From Tunicatimonas sp964551335 (GTDB lineage Bacteria; Bacteroidota; Bacteroidia; Cytophagales; Cyclobacteriaceae), in the NCBI GenBank assembly GCA_964551335.1, contig CAZKCO010000019.1, forward strand, positions 1 through 64,000: 64,000 nucleotides of DNA, read 5' to 3'. A program made the position numbers and the translations under genes. The notes below the pieces were generated by a model. The model ran no database searches. It was not told the origin of the DNA and saw nothing but the letters and a program-made list of their open reading frames with translations. This document shows, piece after piece, positions 8,233 to 16,877 of this stretch (the stretch's first letter is position 1; each line of letters begins with the position of its first letter).

Positions 8233-9308
8233 TGCTTATCACTATGGTTACTGACCAACTAGCAAATCTTCCGTTTCAGTATTGGCTATTAATTATAGCT
8301 ATTGCTCTGTTGCTAACCGGTTGTTTCGCTTTAATTTCAATTCTGTACATCCGGAGACTAGTAGCATCAGCCCGGAGAAAGAAGCGACACGATCTCCAAT
8401 TTCGCTATCAGTATTTTCTTTACGATGCTCTAGTAGAAAGTGAAGAAGGCAAAACCCCGGAAGCATTCCAGGAGTTTGTGGTAACCCTCTTTCGGGAGGA
8501 AGAAGAAAAACACGGTCTTAACAAGGGGCTACTAATCAGTATCATCCTTGATTTAAAGAAGAGTTTATCAGGTCAATCAAGGGTACAATTACTAGAAATA
8601 GCAGCCACACTAAAATTACCGGATTATGCACTGCGTAAACTTCGTCACCCATCTTTTAACACTCAGATTCAGGGGCTTAGAGAGATCAGTGGTTTGGAAT
8701 TATCGGACTCTACCGTTCGGGAGCAAGTAAAGCTGATTCAGCACACAAAGCACGCAGCCTTATCACAAGAGGCTTCACTAACGCTCATTAAATTAGGTGG
8801 CTCACCCGACCTTTCTTTCTTAAACACGCTAACTGCTCCGCTAAGTCAGTGGCAGCAAATTCACCTCCATCATTGTTTACGAAGTTTTGATCGGCATCAA
8901 CTCCCTGATTTTAGTCAGTGGCTAAGTTCTAAAAATGAAAGTGTGGTATTATTTTCTCTACGAATGATCACCGAATTTGAGCAAAATCACACCAGCGAAC
9001 TATTGATTCGCCAATTAACCCACAAATCTGCTAATGTAGTTGCTGAGGCAATCTACGCTGTCAGCCAATTGCAAATAGCAGCAGCTGTACCGACTCTAAC
9101 TTCGCTATTACATCACTCTACCCCTCGTATACAAATAAGTAGTATTAGAGCTATTGGCCGGTTAGGTAACACGCAGCAGATTACTGACTTAAGTAGTTTA
9201 CTTAACGATTCTAGCTATTGGGTGCGACAAGTAACTGCCGAAGCTATTGCTCGGCTTAGAACAAAAGTTGATTCTTCCTCTTTCCCTGAAGTTATCTATC
9301 AGTCTTAG
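8232..9308 (+). CDS. Membrane-anchored HEAT-repeat protein
   Basis: 358 residues. One strong N-terminal transmembrane helix (about residues 17-42, LLIIAIALLLTGCFALISIL) is followed by a basic stop-transfer stretch (RRKKRH) that places the rest in the cytoplasm. The remainder is helical solenoid, with clear HEAT-like units toward the C-terminus (VVAEAIYAVSQLQIAAAVPTL, IQISSIRAIGRLGNTQQI, WVRQVTAEAIARLR). The first codon overlaps the last base of the barrel gene. Such proteins act as scaffolds. Its location between the export barrel and the synthase suggests it couples the response regulator or Hpt protein to the polysaccharide machine. That role is inference. Confidence 0.75.
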   Translation: MLITMVTDQLANLPFQYWLLIIAIALLLTGCFALISILYIRRLVASARRKKRHDLQFRYQYFLYDALVESEEGKTPEAFQEFVVTLFREEEEKHGLNKGLLISIILDLKKSLSGQSRVQLLEIAATLKLPDYALRKLRHPSFNTQIQGLREISGLELSDSTVREQVKLIQHTKHAALSQEASLTLIKLGGSPDLSFLNTLTAPLSQWQQIHLHHCLRSFDRHQLPDFSQWLSSKNESVVLFSLRMITEFEQNHTSELLIRQLTHKSANVVAEAIYAVSQLQIAAAVPTLTSLLHHSTPRIQISSIRAIGRLGNTQQITDLSSLLNDSSYWVRQVTAEAIARLRTKVDSSSFPEVIYQS

Positions 9309-9316
9309 GTTATATT

Positions 9317-10768
9317 ATGAAGGAAATTGCCATCCATACCTTATCTTATATTGCTGAAAACCTAATCCTGGTTTATGCAATCATTCTCGCGGCTTTCTCC
9401 GTCTTTCTATCCGCAATTGGTTTAATAGAGGTCTATAAATATCTGGTAAACAACCGGTCAGATGATCGAAATGCCTTATTATCATCACCTTTTACACCGC
9501 GAATCTCTTTAATTGTTCCTATGTATAATGAGGGGGAAACCATTATAGATAGTGTTCGGTCTTTATTATCATTACAGTATAATAATTACGAAGTAGTGGT
9601 GGTGAATGATGGCAGTACTGATGAGTCTTTGCAGAAGCTCATTGAGTATTTTCAGCTAGTACCTACTCACCTAGAAAGCAACTACGAGTTGCCTACCAAT
9701 AAGGTCAAGTGCTTATACAAATCTCGCCAGAAAGTGTTCAGCCGGTTAGTAATTGTTGATAAGGCAAATGGAGGAAAAGCTGACGCACTGAATACCGGTA
9801 TTAATCATGCGCGAGGTAGTCTGGTAGCAGCTATGGATGCGGATTCAATTATTGCTCCTGAAGCTTTACTTAAAATGGTGAAGCCCTTCTTGCAAAGCAA
9901 AAAACGGGTGATTGCCACCGGAAGTATTATCCGCATCGCTAATTCGTGTACCGTTGAGGATGGTAGTCTAGTAAACATCCAATTACCCAAGGGGTGGCTG
10001 GCCCGGTTTCAGGCCCTAGAGTATATTCGTGTATTTCTACTAAGCCGGTTAGGGTGGAGCCGTTTAAACGGATTATTGATAATTTCTGGAGCGTTTGGTT
10101 TATTTGATCGTGAGATCATAATAAAGGCTGGAGGGTATTGTACGAAAACGGTAGGAGAAGATATGGAGCTAACCATTCGTATGCGACGCTATATGCACGA
10201 GCAGAAGTTAGCCTACAAAGTTGTTCATATTCCTGATCCACTTTGCTGGACCGAAGCACCTACGAGTTTATCGCAACTGAGTCGCCAGCGTAACCGTTGG
10301 GCTCGAGGTTCAGTGGAAACACTAGTGAAGCACCGAGGTCTGTTTTTTAATCCGAAATACGGTCTCATGGGAATGCTAAGTTATCCCTACTGGCTTTTCT
10401 TCGAGTATCTGGCTCCGTTTATAGAGATTATCGGTATCGGCTATTTTGGTATTAAAGCAATATTCAGCCAACCATCGTGGCTAAATTTTTCGCTCTTCCT
10501 GGTCATCATATATCTTTTCTCAGTCTTTTTATCACTAGTGGCACTAATGGTTGAAGAATTTTCTTACCATAAGTACCAGAATAAATCCGACGTAGCTAAG
10601 CTAATACTTACTGCCTTTGTGGAGCCAATTGTGTTTCATCCAATTGTATTAGTCAACGCACTCAAAGGTAGCATTGATTTTCTGGTCGGGAAGAAAAGCT
10701 GGGGCGAAATGAAGCGGAAAGGATTTGCTAAGCAAGCGCCAGAACCAGTTAAGAAAGTAGCTAGTTAA
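9317..10768 (+). CDS. Processive family-2 glycosyltransferase (PgaC/IcaA/cellulose-synthase-like)
   Basis: 483-residue membrane glycosyltransferase. An N-terminal membrane helix (about 14-40) is followed by the GT2 core: ISLIVPMYNEGETI near residue 67, VVNDGSTDES near 95, the DxD metal site AMDADS near 173, GEDMEL in the catalytic-base region, and QRNRWARG near 323, the Q-x-x-R-W signature of processive beta-glycan synthases. Helices near residues 350-375 and 390-420 complete the translocation channel. No PilZ domain is present, unlike cyclic-di-GMP-controlled cellulose synthases. The product is likely a beta-linked homopolymer such as poly-GlcNAc, but sugar identity cannot be read from sequence. 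No deacetylase gene is nearby. Confidence 0.88.
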   Translation: MKEIAIHTLSYIAENLILVYAIILAAFSVFLSAIGLIEVYKYLVNNRSDDRNALLSSPFTPRISLIVPMYNEGETIIDSVRSLLSLQYNNYEVVVVNDGSTDESLQKLIEYFQLVPTHLESNYELPTNKVKCLYKSRQKVFSRLVIVDKANGGKADALNTGINHARGSLVAAMDADSIIAPEALLKMVKPFLQSKKRVIATGSIIRIANSCTVEDGSLVNIQLPKGWLARFQALEYIRVFLLSRLGWSRLNGLLIISGAFGLFDREIIIKAGGYCTKTVGEDMELTIRMRRYMHEQKLAYKVVHIPDPLCWTEAPTSLSQLSRQRNRWARGSVETLVKHRGLFFNPKYGLMGMLSYPYWLFFEYLAPFIEIIGIGYFGIKAIFSQPSWLNFSLFLVIIYLFSVFLSLVALMVEEFSYHKYQNKSDVAKLILTAFVEPIVFHPIVLVNALKGSIDFLVGKKSWGEMKRKGFAKQAPEPVKKVAS

Positions 10769-10790
10769 CATCAAAGTAACATCCACAGAA

Positions 10791-11147
10791 ATGTCCGGAA
10801 CACCCCAATATCGTAATACGATAGATAAGCAACTCTCTGAACTAGTTGAGGGCGACTTAACGTTTAAAAATGAGTTAGTTAGTGTATATTCTAGGTACAT
10901 GCGAGATATACCCGAAGAATTCGCTCAGTTGGTTAATCAGAAAAATGCTCAGGGTTTAGCATTGCTCGATCATAAATACAAAACGACCTGTCAAGTATTG
11001 GCACTGCAACAATTATCTGGGGTGTTTAAACAAACCCGAAGCATACTAGAAAGTAAGCCTTACGCAGATAAGGTCTTGGATGATTATATTATCAGAGTTA
11101 CCACTATTTGTAACACTGCTCTAGCTCAGTTGCAAGAGTTGCATTAG
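10791..11147 (+). CDS. Hpt-like phosphotransfer protein
   Basis: 118 residues, predicted all-helical. Residues 15-75 resemble an Hpt domain: a hydrophobic helix with FKNELVSVYSRYMRDIP, then the segment LLDHKYKTT, where H61 and K64 occupy the positions of the H-x-x-K phosphoacceptor motif. The following glycines usual in Hpt domains (KGSA) are replaced, so the match is partial. It lies 22 bases after the glycosyltransferase and closes the operon. Together with the single-domain receiver at the operon head it could form a phosphorelay pair regulating polysaccharide output. Confidence that it is a gene is high; Hpt function is moderate. Confidence 0.6.
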   Translation: MSGTPQYRNTIDKQLSELVEGDLTFKNELVSVYSRYMRDIPEEFAQLVNQKNAQGLALLDHKYKTTCQVLALQQLSGVFKQTRSILESKPYADKVLDDYIIRVTTICNTALAQLQELH

Positions 11148-11150
11148 CAG

Positions 11151-12203
11151 CTAAGCTTTAACCTTCTCAATTTTCTCTTCCGCTAACTCTTCTTCCAACG
11201 TATCCGCTCGCGATTTCTCCTGTTCTTGTTCTGCTTCCTGCTCATAATTTAATTGAATGTATATGGGCATATGATCTGACCCGTAAGCAGGCAGCCGTTT
11301 AAGTTTTATTAGTTTAAAGTGCTGAGAGATAAATACGTGGTCAAGCGGCCAACGCATAAGCGGATACTGGGCGTGAAAAGTACTGAAAAAGCCTCGGCCC
11401 ATCCGAGGGTCTAGCAACCCACTGGTTTTAATGAATAAGCGAGTTGTATATGACCAAGCCACATCATTTAAATCACCAGCTACCATGGTAGGCTCATTGG
11501 CATCTACCAGATTTTTTCCTACAATTAGTAGTTCGGCATCACGTTCGGTAGAAGTTTCACTTTCGGTGGGGCTGGGTGGCTCAGGATGCAGACAATGCAG
11601 ATTAACTCTAGTTCCAGAGCGCAGTACCAACTTTCCGTGAAAGGAGGGTATGTCTGGCTTGACAACGAACTTAATATCAAAATCTTCTAGTTCCAGTTTG
11701 GAGTATAATAGCATTCCGTAGGTATTGTCCAACGGATACTCGATACAATAGGGATATTTCTCCCTTACAGGCTCCATTTGCATCTGCCACCACTCATTGG
11801 TTTCAACCATTAGTAGCGTGTCTGGATTTTCTTCCCAGATACGTTCCAGACAGCCCTTTACATCCCGGTTATACATCAGCACATTGGTCACCATCAGGCT
11901 TACGGTGTTCTTGCCTGGATCTTTCTCAGTTCGCTTTACCTGAGCGGCTGCTAATGGAGTGTAAGGATAGATGATAAAACTCTGATAGATTAGACAACCA
12001 ATAAGTGTAATCACAAAAAGAATATTAAACCAGCCTTGTACCGGAAAAAATATAAGTAGACTAAGCAGCAACAGCAGGTTGACAATAGTGATTTGCACGT
12101 GCGGAAAATCGAAGCCACGTACTATCCAGTGATCATGCTTAACCAGTGGTAAAAGTGTGGCCACCATGAACAATCCACCTACAATATACAGGATAATCTT
12201 CAT
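11151..12203 (-). CDS. Membrane-anchored endonuclease/exonuclease/phosphatase-family protein
   Basis: 350 residues. Three N-terminal transmembrane helices (about 3-20, 35-55 and 58-80) precede an EEP-fold catalytic domain: VTNVLMYNRD near 108, catalytic Glu in VETNEWW, GDLNDVAWS, and the terminal DHVFIS and GSDHMPI motifs with the catalytic Asp-His pair. The C-terminal tail is a charged, Glu/Lys-rich coil. Members hydrolyse phosphodiesters, from nucleic acid to sphingomyelin-type lipids. With this membrane topology the catalytic domain is probably periplasmic. Substrate is unknown. It ends 3 bases from the convergent Hpt-like gene. Confidence 0.82.
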   Translation of the reverse strand: MKIILYIVGGLFMVATLLPLVKHDHWIVRGFDFPHVQITIVNLLLLLSLLIFFPVQGWFNILFVITLIGCLIYQSFIIYPYTPLAAAQVKRTEKDPGKNTVSLMVTNVLMYNRDVKGCLERIWEENPDTLLMVETNEWWQMQMEPVREKYPYCIEYPLDNTYGMLLYSKLELEDFDIKFVVKPDIPSFHGKLVLRSGTRVNLHCLHPEPPSPTESETSTERDAELLIVGKNLVDANEPTMVAGDLNDVAWSYTTRLFIKTSGLLDPRMGRGFFSTFHAQYPLMRWPLDHVFISQHFKLIKLKRLPAYGSDHMPIYIQLNYEQEAEQEQEKSRADTLEEELAEEKIEKVKA

Positions 12204-12230
12204 GGCAAAACGGTAATTTGGTTTTGTTTA

Positions 12231-13505
12231 TTAGCTAATTATATCAAACCCCGTATAGGGAACGAGCACTTTCGGCACTTCAACTCCTTCGGGCTGTTGA
12301 TTGTTTTCTAAAATAGCGGCCACAACACGGGGTAAAGCCAAGGCACTACCATTGAGTGTATGAAGCAACTGAGTCTTATTGTCCTGGTTCTTATAGCGCA
12401 ATTTCAACCGGTTTGCCTGATAGGTTTCAAAATTACTAACCGAACTCACTTCCAGCCACATTTGCTGAGCGGCTGAGTAAACCTCCATATCGTAAGTCAG
12501 AGCCGACGTAAAGCCCATGTCGCCCGCGCATAGCTTAAGCACTCGGTAGGGAAGCTCCAGTTGCTCAAGCAGTTGGCGTACATGCAGAGCCATCTCTTCC
12601 AGGGCAGAGTACGAACGGTCCGGGTGCTGTATCTGCACAATTTCTACTTTATCAAACTGATGTAGGCGGTTAAGCCCTCGCACATGGGCACCCCAGGAGC
12701 CGGCCTCACGCCGAAAGCAGGGCGTATAACCCGATTTTTTCACGGGCAACTCTCCTTCTTGCAAAATCACGTCACGGTATAAATTAGTGATAGGTACTTC
12801 GGCGGTAGGGATAAGATATAATTTTTGATCTACCACTTCATACATCTGCCCTTCCTTATCGGGCAGTTGCCCGGTACCGTAACCGGAGTCTTCGTTTACC
12901 ATTAAAGGAGGTTGTACCTCTTCGTACCCAGCTTTACGGGCTTCATCCAGAAAGAAATTAACTAGCGCCCGCTGAAGTTGAGCCCCCTTTCCTTTGTATA
13001 CTGGAAACCCGGCTCCCGATATTTTATTGCCCAATCCAAAGTCAATAATATCGTATTTCTCTATTAGATCCCAGTGAGGTAAAGCTCCCTCCGGTAGTTG
13101 AGGAATATCTCCATACTGGTATATGATCTCGTTGTCGTCAGCGCTTTTACCCTCGGGCACGCTAGGGTGAGGCAAATTAGGGATATTGTAAAGCGCTTGT
13201 AGTAGTTGCTCTTCGTACCCTCGCAATGCTTCTGAGAGTGTTTTGGAACTATTCTTTAATTCTGCTGTTTGCTTCTTTATAGACTCTGCCTCTTCCCGCT
13301 TTCCTTCTTTCATCAGTTGACCAATTTGGCGAGACAGGTTCTTTGACTTGGCTAGGGTTTTATCCAGTTCAGCCTGAGTTTCTCTACGAAGCCGGTCTAG
13401 TTCTATTACCCGGTCGGTAGTACCCTGAGCATCAGCAAGCCCCCTCTTTTTTAGGCCGGCTATAGTTGCTTCTTGATTGTTCGTGATAGTTGATATTGAT
13501 AGCAT
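12231..13505 (-). CDS. serS: Seryl-tRNA synthetase
   Basis: Class II synthetase charging tRNA(Ser), and tRNA(Sec) if present. The N-terminal coiled-coil arm that grips the tRNA long variable arm spans about residues 28-105 (ELDRLRRETQAELDKTLAKS...). Motif 2 is visible in TPCFRREAG and RGLNRLHQFDKVEIVQ, and motif 3 in NGSALALPRVVAAILENNQ. Length 424 residues, as expected. The ATG at 13505 fits the family start (MLSISTI). It lies 27 bases from the upstream edge of the EEP gene on the same strand, so these may be co-transcribed. Confidence 0.97.
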   Translation of the reverse strand: MLSISTITNNQEATIAGLKKRGLADAQGTTDRVIELDRLRRETQAELDKTLAKSKNLSRQIGQLMKEGKREEAESIKKQTAELKNSSKTLSEALRGYEEQLLQALYNIPNLPHPSVPEGKSADDNEIIYQYGDIPQLPEGALPHWDLIEKYDIIDFGLGNKISGAGFPVYKGKGAQLQRALVNFFLDEARKAGYEEVQPPLMVNEDSGYGTGQLPDKEGQMYEVVDQKLYLIPTAEVPITNLYRDVILQEGELPVKKSGYTPCFRREAGSWGAHVRGLNRLHQFDKVEIVQIQHPDRSYSALEEMALHVRQLLEQLELPYRVLKLCAGDMGFTSALTYDMEVYSAAQQMWLEVSSVSNFETYQANRLKLRYKNQDNKTQLLHTLNGSALALPRVVAAILENNQQPEGVEVPKVLVPYTGFDIIS

Positions 13506-13739
13506 AAACCAGATAACTTAACAGCAGCGAAGTACGATAAAATGCAGTAGAAATGAAAAGGTGAAGTAGGATAAGTAAAGGGCATTTAAAAATCACTCTG
13601 ATTGCTTGACAAATAGCGGGTGAACCCATATTATTGCATTAACAAACCAGGAGAAGCAAAGCGTCTTTGCATTCCAATCCATTTCGTTACGCTGCATTAT
13701 CCTTTAGTATCCATTTTATTTGTTTAACATTCTTACCTT

Positions 13740-13757
13740 TTCAGCTTCATGGCTGAA
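13740..13757 (+). promoter_or_regulatory. Short hairpin in the rho leader
   Basis: TTCAGC (13740-13745) and GCTGAA (13752-13757) form a 6-bp stem with a 6-base loop, followed within about ten bases by a T-run ending at 13770, about 20 bases before the rho ATG. A TACCTTTT near-match to the -7 element overlaps at 13734-13741. It could be a weak attenuator or coincidental. Confidence 0.3.
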
Positions 13758-13790
13758 TTTCCAAATTTTTAGCATTACGTATTCCAATTT

Positions 13791-15569
13791 ATGTACAACA
13801 TTGATGAATTACAGGTTCGCTTGCTCTCTGAGTTGAGAGAGATAGCGGAACAGATGGGATTGTCCAATTACAAAAAACTTAACAAAACGGACCTTGTCTA
13901 TAAAATTCTGGATCAGCAAGCGATCCTCCCCGAAGACCAGCTTCCCCAAAAAAAAGAAGCCAGCACCAGCCAAGATGCCCCGAAATCTTCTAACGATAGT
14001 GAATCAGCACCGCCTCCGAAGAAAGAAAGCAAATCTAAGCGACGGCGGCCCAAGAAACAAAAAGAAACTTCAGTAGAATCTAACTCCAATCAGGAGAAAA
14101 AGTCTGCTGAATCGTCTAATAACCCAAAATCTGGAGCGCAACAGTCTAACGAGAGTTCTACTCAGCGCAAGCGCAAGCGGGTAAACGTGACTGAAACCGA
14201 AAATAGCGGACTTGAGGACACGCCGACTAGCGCTAATGATTTGCTAGACTCTTTCGATATTGAAGTTGATGAACCAACCGAAAAAGCTCAGTCTGGACAA
14301 ACATCTAAAAACGATCGTAGCAGCGACTCTTCCCGCAAAGATCGTAACCAACGTGATAATCGCGATCAGCGAGATAATCGTGATCAGCGCGACAATCGTA
14401 ATAAAAAGCGGCACGAAGAGAAAAAGCAATCGCAAACCGTACCAATCAAAGAATTTGACGGCGCGATCGAAAATGAAGGTGTGCTAGAGATTATGCAGGA
14501 CGGCTACGGCTTTCTTCGTTCCTCTGATTACCATTACTTAGCTAGCCCTGACGATATTTACGTCTCCCCTTCGCAGATCAAGCTATTCGGTCTCAAAACC
14601 GGCGATACGGTGCACGGCCAGATACGTCCGCCCAAAGAAGGAGAGAAATATTTCGCTTTGCTACGAGTAGAATCGGTTAACGGAAAAACCACCGAGGATA
14701 TCCGCGACCGCGTTCCATTTGAGTACTTAACTCCTCTCTTTCCCGAAGAGCGACTGAACTTATCAACCAAAGCGGGCTACTACTCTACTCGTATTCTGGA
14801 TTTGTTCGCCCCTATCGGAAAAGGGCAGCGCGGAATGATTGTTTCGCAGCCTAAGTCGGGTAAAACCGTACTACTGAAAGAAATAGCCAACGCTATTGCG
14901 GAGAATCACCCGGAAGTCTATTTAATCATCTTATTAATTGATGAACGCCCGGAAGAAGTAACCGATATGGCTCGCTCAGTAAAAGCTGAGGTGGTTGCTT
15001 CAACCTTTGATGAGCAAGCTGAGAAGCACGTGAAGGTAGCCAGTATTGTGCTAGAGAAAGCCAAGCGTATGGTAGAATCTGGGCACGACGTGGTTATTTT
15101 GCTTGATTCTATTACTCGCTTGGCCCGGGCTCATAACACTACCGTGCCTTCTTCCGGAAAGATATTATCAGGAGGGGTTGATGCTAACGCCCTGCATAAG
15201 CCCAAGCGCTTCTTCGGAGCAGCTCGTAATGTAGAAAATGGTGGATCACTTACTATCATTGCTACGGCACTCATTGAGACGGGCTCTAAAATGGATGAAG
15301 TAATTTTCGAAGAGTTCAAGGGAACAGGCAACATGGAACTTCAACTGGACCGCAAGCTATCCAACAAGCGTATCTATCCGGCCATCGATGTACCCGCTTC
15401 CGGTACCCGCCGCGAAGATCTACTGATGGATAAAGAGGAATTATCGCGCGTTTGGATTCTGCGCAAGCTGATGTCCGACATGACCTCTAACGAAGCCATT
15501 GAGTTCTTGCTATCCCGTATGAAAGGAACTCAAAATAACGAGGAATTCCTGATTTCTATGAACGGATAA
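13791..15569 (+). CDS. rho: Transcription termination factor Rho with long disordered insert
   Basis: RNA-dependent hexameric ATPase that terminates transcription. The N-terminal Rho-N helical domain is at about residues 1-45 (MYNIDELQVRLLSELREIAE). It is followed by a Lys/Ser/Asn/Arg/Asp-rich disordered region of about 170 residues (50-220), containing a repeated RDNRDQ unit, then the RNA-binding OB domain (GVLEIMQDGYGFLRS near 230), and the RecA-like ATPase with P-loop QPKSGKT at 353-359 and Walker B VILLDSITRLARA. 592 residues against about 420 in E. coli; the excess is the disordered insert, known in Bacteroides Rho, where such a region drives condensate formation. An intrinsic terminator follows at 15594-15619. 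Confidence 0.96.
   Translation: MYNIDELQVRLLSELREIAEQMGLSNYKKLNKTDLVYKILDQQAILPEDQLPQKKEASTSQDAPKSSNDSESAPPPKKESKSKRRRPKKQKETSVESNSNQEKKSAESSNNPKSGAQQSNESSTQRKRKRVNVTETENSGLEDTPTSANDLLDSFDIEVDEPTEKAQSGQTSKNDRSSDSSRKDRNQRDNRDQRDNRDQRDNRNKKRHEEKKQSQTVPIKEFDGAIENEGVLEIMQDGYGFLRSSDYHYLASPDDIYVSPSQIKLFGLKTGDTVHGQIRPPKEGEKYFALLRVESVNGKTTEDIRDRVPFEYLTPLFPEERLNLSTKAGYYSTRILDLFAPIGKGQRGMIVSQPKSGKTVLLKEIANAIAENHPEVYLIILLIDERPEEVTDMARSVKAEVVASTFDEQAEKHVKVASIVLEKAKRMVESGHDVVILLDSITRLARAHNTTVPSSGKILSGGVDANALHKPKRFFGAARNVENGGSLTIIATALIETGSKMDEVIFEEFKGTGNMELQLDRKLSNKRIYPAIDVPASGTRREDLLMDKEELSRVWILRKLMSDMTSNEAIEFLLSRMKGTQNNEEFLISMNG
14352..14405 (+). repeat. 18-bp in-frame tandem repeat inside rho
   Basis: Three consecutive 18-base units (14352-14369, 14370-14387, 14388-14405), the last diverged, encode RDNRDQ, RDNRDQ, RDNRNK. 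Unit length is a multiple of three, so copy-number slippage would keep the frame and change the length of the disordered basic/acidic linker. Confidence 0.8.
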
Positions 15570-15593
15570 TATTCGTTCAGTTCAGAAGATATG

Positions 15594-15619
15594 AAGCCAG
15601 CACTAAAGCTGGCTTTTTT
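15594..15619 (+). terminator. Intrinsic terminator after rho
   Basis: Stem AAGCCAGC (15594-15601) and GCTGGCTT (15608-15615) with a 6-base loop, followed by a T-run. It also lies just beyond the 3' end of the convergent oxidoreductase gene (stop at 15624). Confidence 0.85.
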
Positions 15620-15623
15620 ATGT

Positions 15624-16847
15624 CTAATCCACGGTAGTGCCATCTACAAAGTCTTGTAGATAGCGGTAGTACTCCGTCAGTTTTCCGTCTTCAGTGATCG
15701 TAGCCCGAGCAATCATTCCACCTCGGTCTTTCTCTAAAAGATGAGGCAAAACCTCTGCTAACAATGCCTCGCCGAATGCCCCGGAGGCATCACGGGGTAA
15801 TTCTGAGGGCAGATTATCAATCGCCATCACCGAAATTAAATCTTGGCTCTGATAAGGAGTATTTACGACTTTATCCTGCCAGGGATCGTAGTCATAAACC
15901 GGATCTTCTATAGTTGAGGGCTGCTTGGTCGATGGAATTGACCCTTCAATATCACAAGTAATATCAGCAATCACCTTTATTTTAAAGTCTTCCTTTAGCA
16001 TCTCCTCCCGGTAGAACAGCACTGGTGAGTTAGAATCCCAGTAAGCCCCAGCAATTAGCAAATCGGTTTCGTAAGCGAATGGTGAAAATCCGGGGACGAA
16101 CTGCTCGGGATGATCGAAAAAATCCTGCTTATGAAAAGATGCTCCGTCTTTTTTTCGGTTATACTGGGTTACTTCTAATTGGGTATAAACTGGTTCTTCA
16201 TAATGATGCTTGAGATATTCGCTGGCTTCCACCCGGCGAATACCTACTTCGTTCAGTACTTCCACAGCGCCATTAGCTACTCTTCCGGTGCCGGTAATCA
16301 CAATTTTAATAGCGGGTAATTTAATTTTGGGGTATTCGGTCCGTAAATCAGCCAGATCAAAACAGTCTTTGGCCCGACGAATATCATACAAACCGAATTT
16401 CTTCCCGAACGTATACAGTCCGTTATAGGCTCCCACTATACCAGCAAAGCGCCCAAAAGCTACCACTCTTTGGTTTTCCTCGTCAGTGAGGCGTTCGTAG
16501 TCAATCAGGCGAATATTTTTCTCCAGAATAGCTCGTAGCAAACCCCGATTGTAAGCCTGCTTTTTAATGGTATGAGAGAAGAATAGATAGGTTTTATTGG
16601 GGATTAACTTTTCAATGGGTACTTCCTTTACTCCCATCAGAACATCTGCCTCTTGTACCGACTCAACTACCGGAATGTCAGCTTGCTGGTACTCCTCATC
16701 GGGAAAGCAGCGAAGTGAGCTACTCTGGCAAATTATATCTACTCCAAATCTTTCCTGGGTCTGGGCGGCTTGGTCAGGGGTTAAAGGCACTCTATGATCT
16801 ACCGGAATTTTTTCTTCCCGGATCAATGCAATAGTCGTTTTATTCAT
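15624..16847 (-). CDS. Lys1/alanine-dehydrogenase-like NAD(P)-dependent oxidoreductase
   Basis: 407 residues of the alanine dehydrogenase/PNT family, closest in layout to NAD-dependent, lysine-forming saccharopine dehydrogenase. The N-terminal ALIREEKIPVDHRVPLTPDQ segment contains the family R-E and P-LTP signature. The nucleotide-binding motif is in VITGTGRVANGAVEVLNEVG (near residue 185), and ADITCDIEGSIPST follows near 295. The Gly motif reads GTGRVA rather than strict GxGxxG, as in other LYS1-like proteins. The reaction would be reversible amination or saccharopine cleavage; the physiological substrate is not certain. A perfect 11-bp-arm palindrome sits 31-56 bases upstream of the start and may be its operator. 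Confidence 0.75.
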   Translation of the reverse strand: MNKTTIALIREEKIPVDHRVPLTPDQAAQTQERFGVDIICQSSSLRCFPDEEYQQADIPVVESVQEADVLMGVKEVPIEKLIPNKTYLFFSHTIKKQAYNRGLLRAILEKNIRLIDYERLTDEENQRVVAFGRFAGIVGAYNGLYTFGKKFGLYDIRRAKDCFDLADLRTEYPKIKLPAIKIVITGTGRVANGAVEVLNEVGIRRVEASEYLKHHYEEPVYTQLEVTQYNRKKDGASFHKQDFFDHPEQFVPGFSPFAYETDLLIAGAYWDSNSPVLFYREEMLKEDFKIKVIADITCDIEGSIPSTKQPSTIEDPVYDYDPWQDKVVNTPYQSQDLISVMAIDNLPSELPRDASGAFGEALLAEVLPHLLEKDRGGMIARATITEDGKLTEYYRYLQDFVDGTTVD

Positions 16848-16877
16848 AGTGACATCTAATTAATACAAATTGTAGTT

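Noticed and set aside
14352..14405. Possible CRISPR-like repeats
   Set aside because: Contiguous in-frame 18-bp units inside rho with no spacers.
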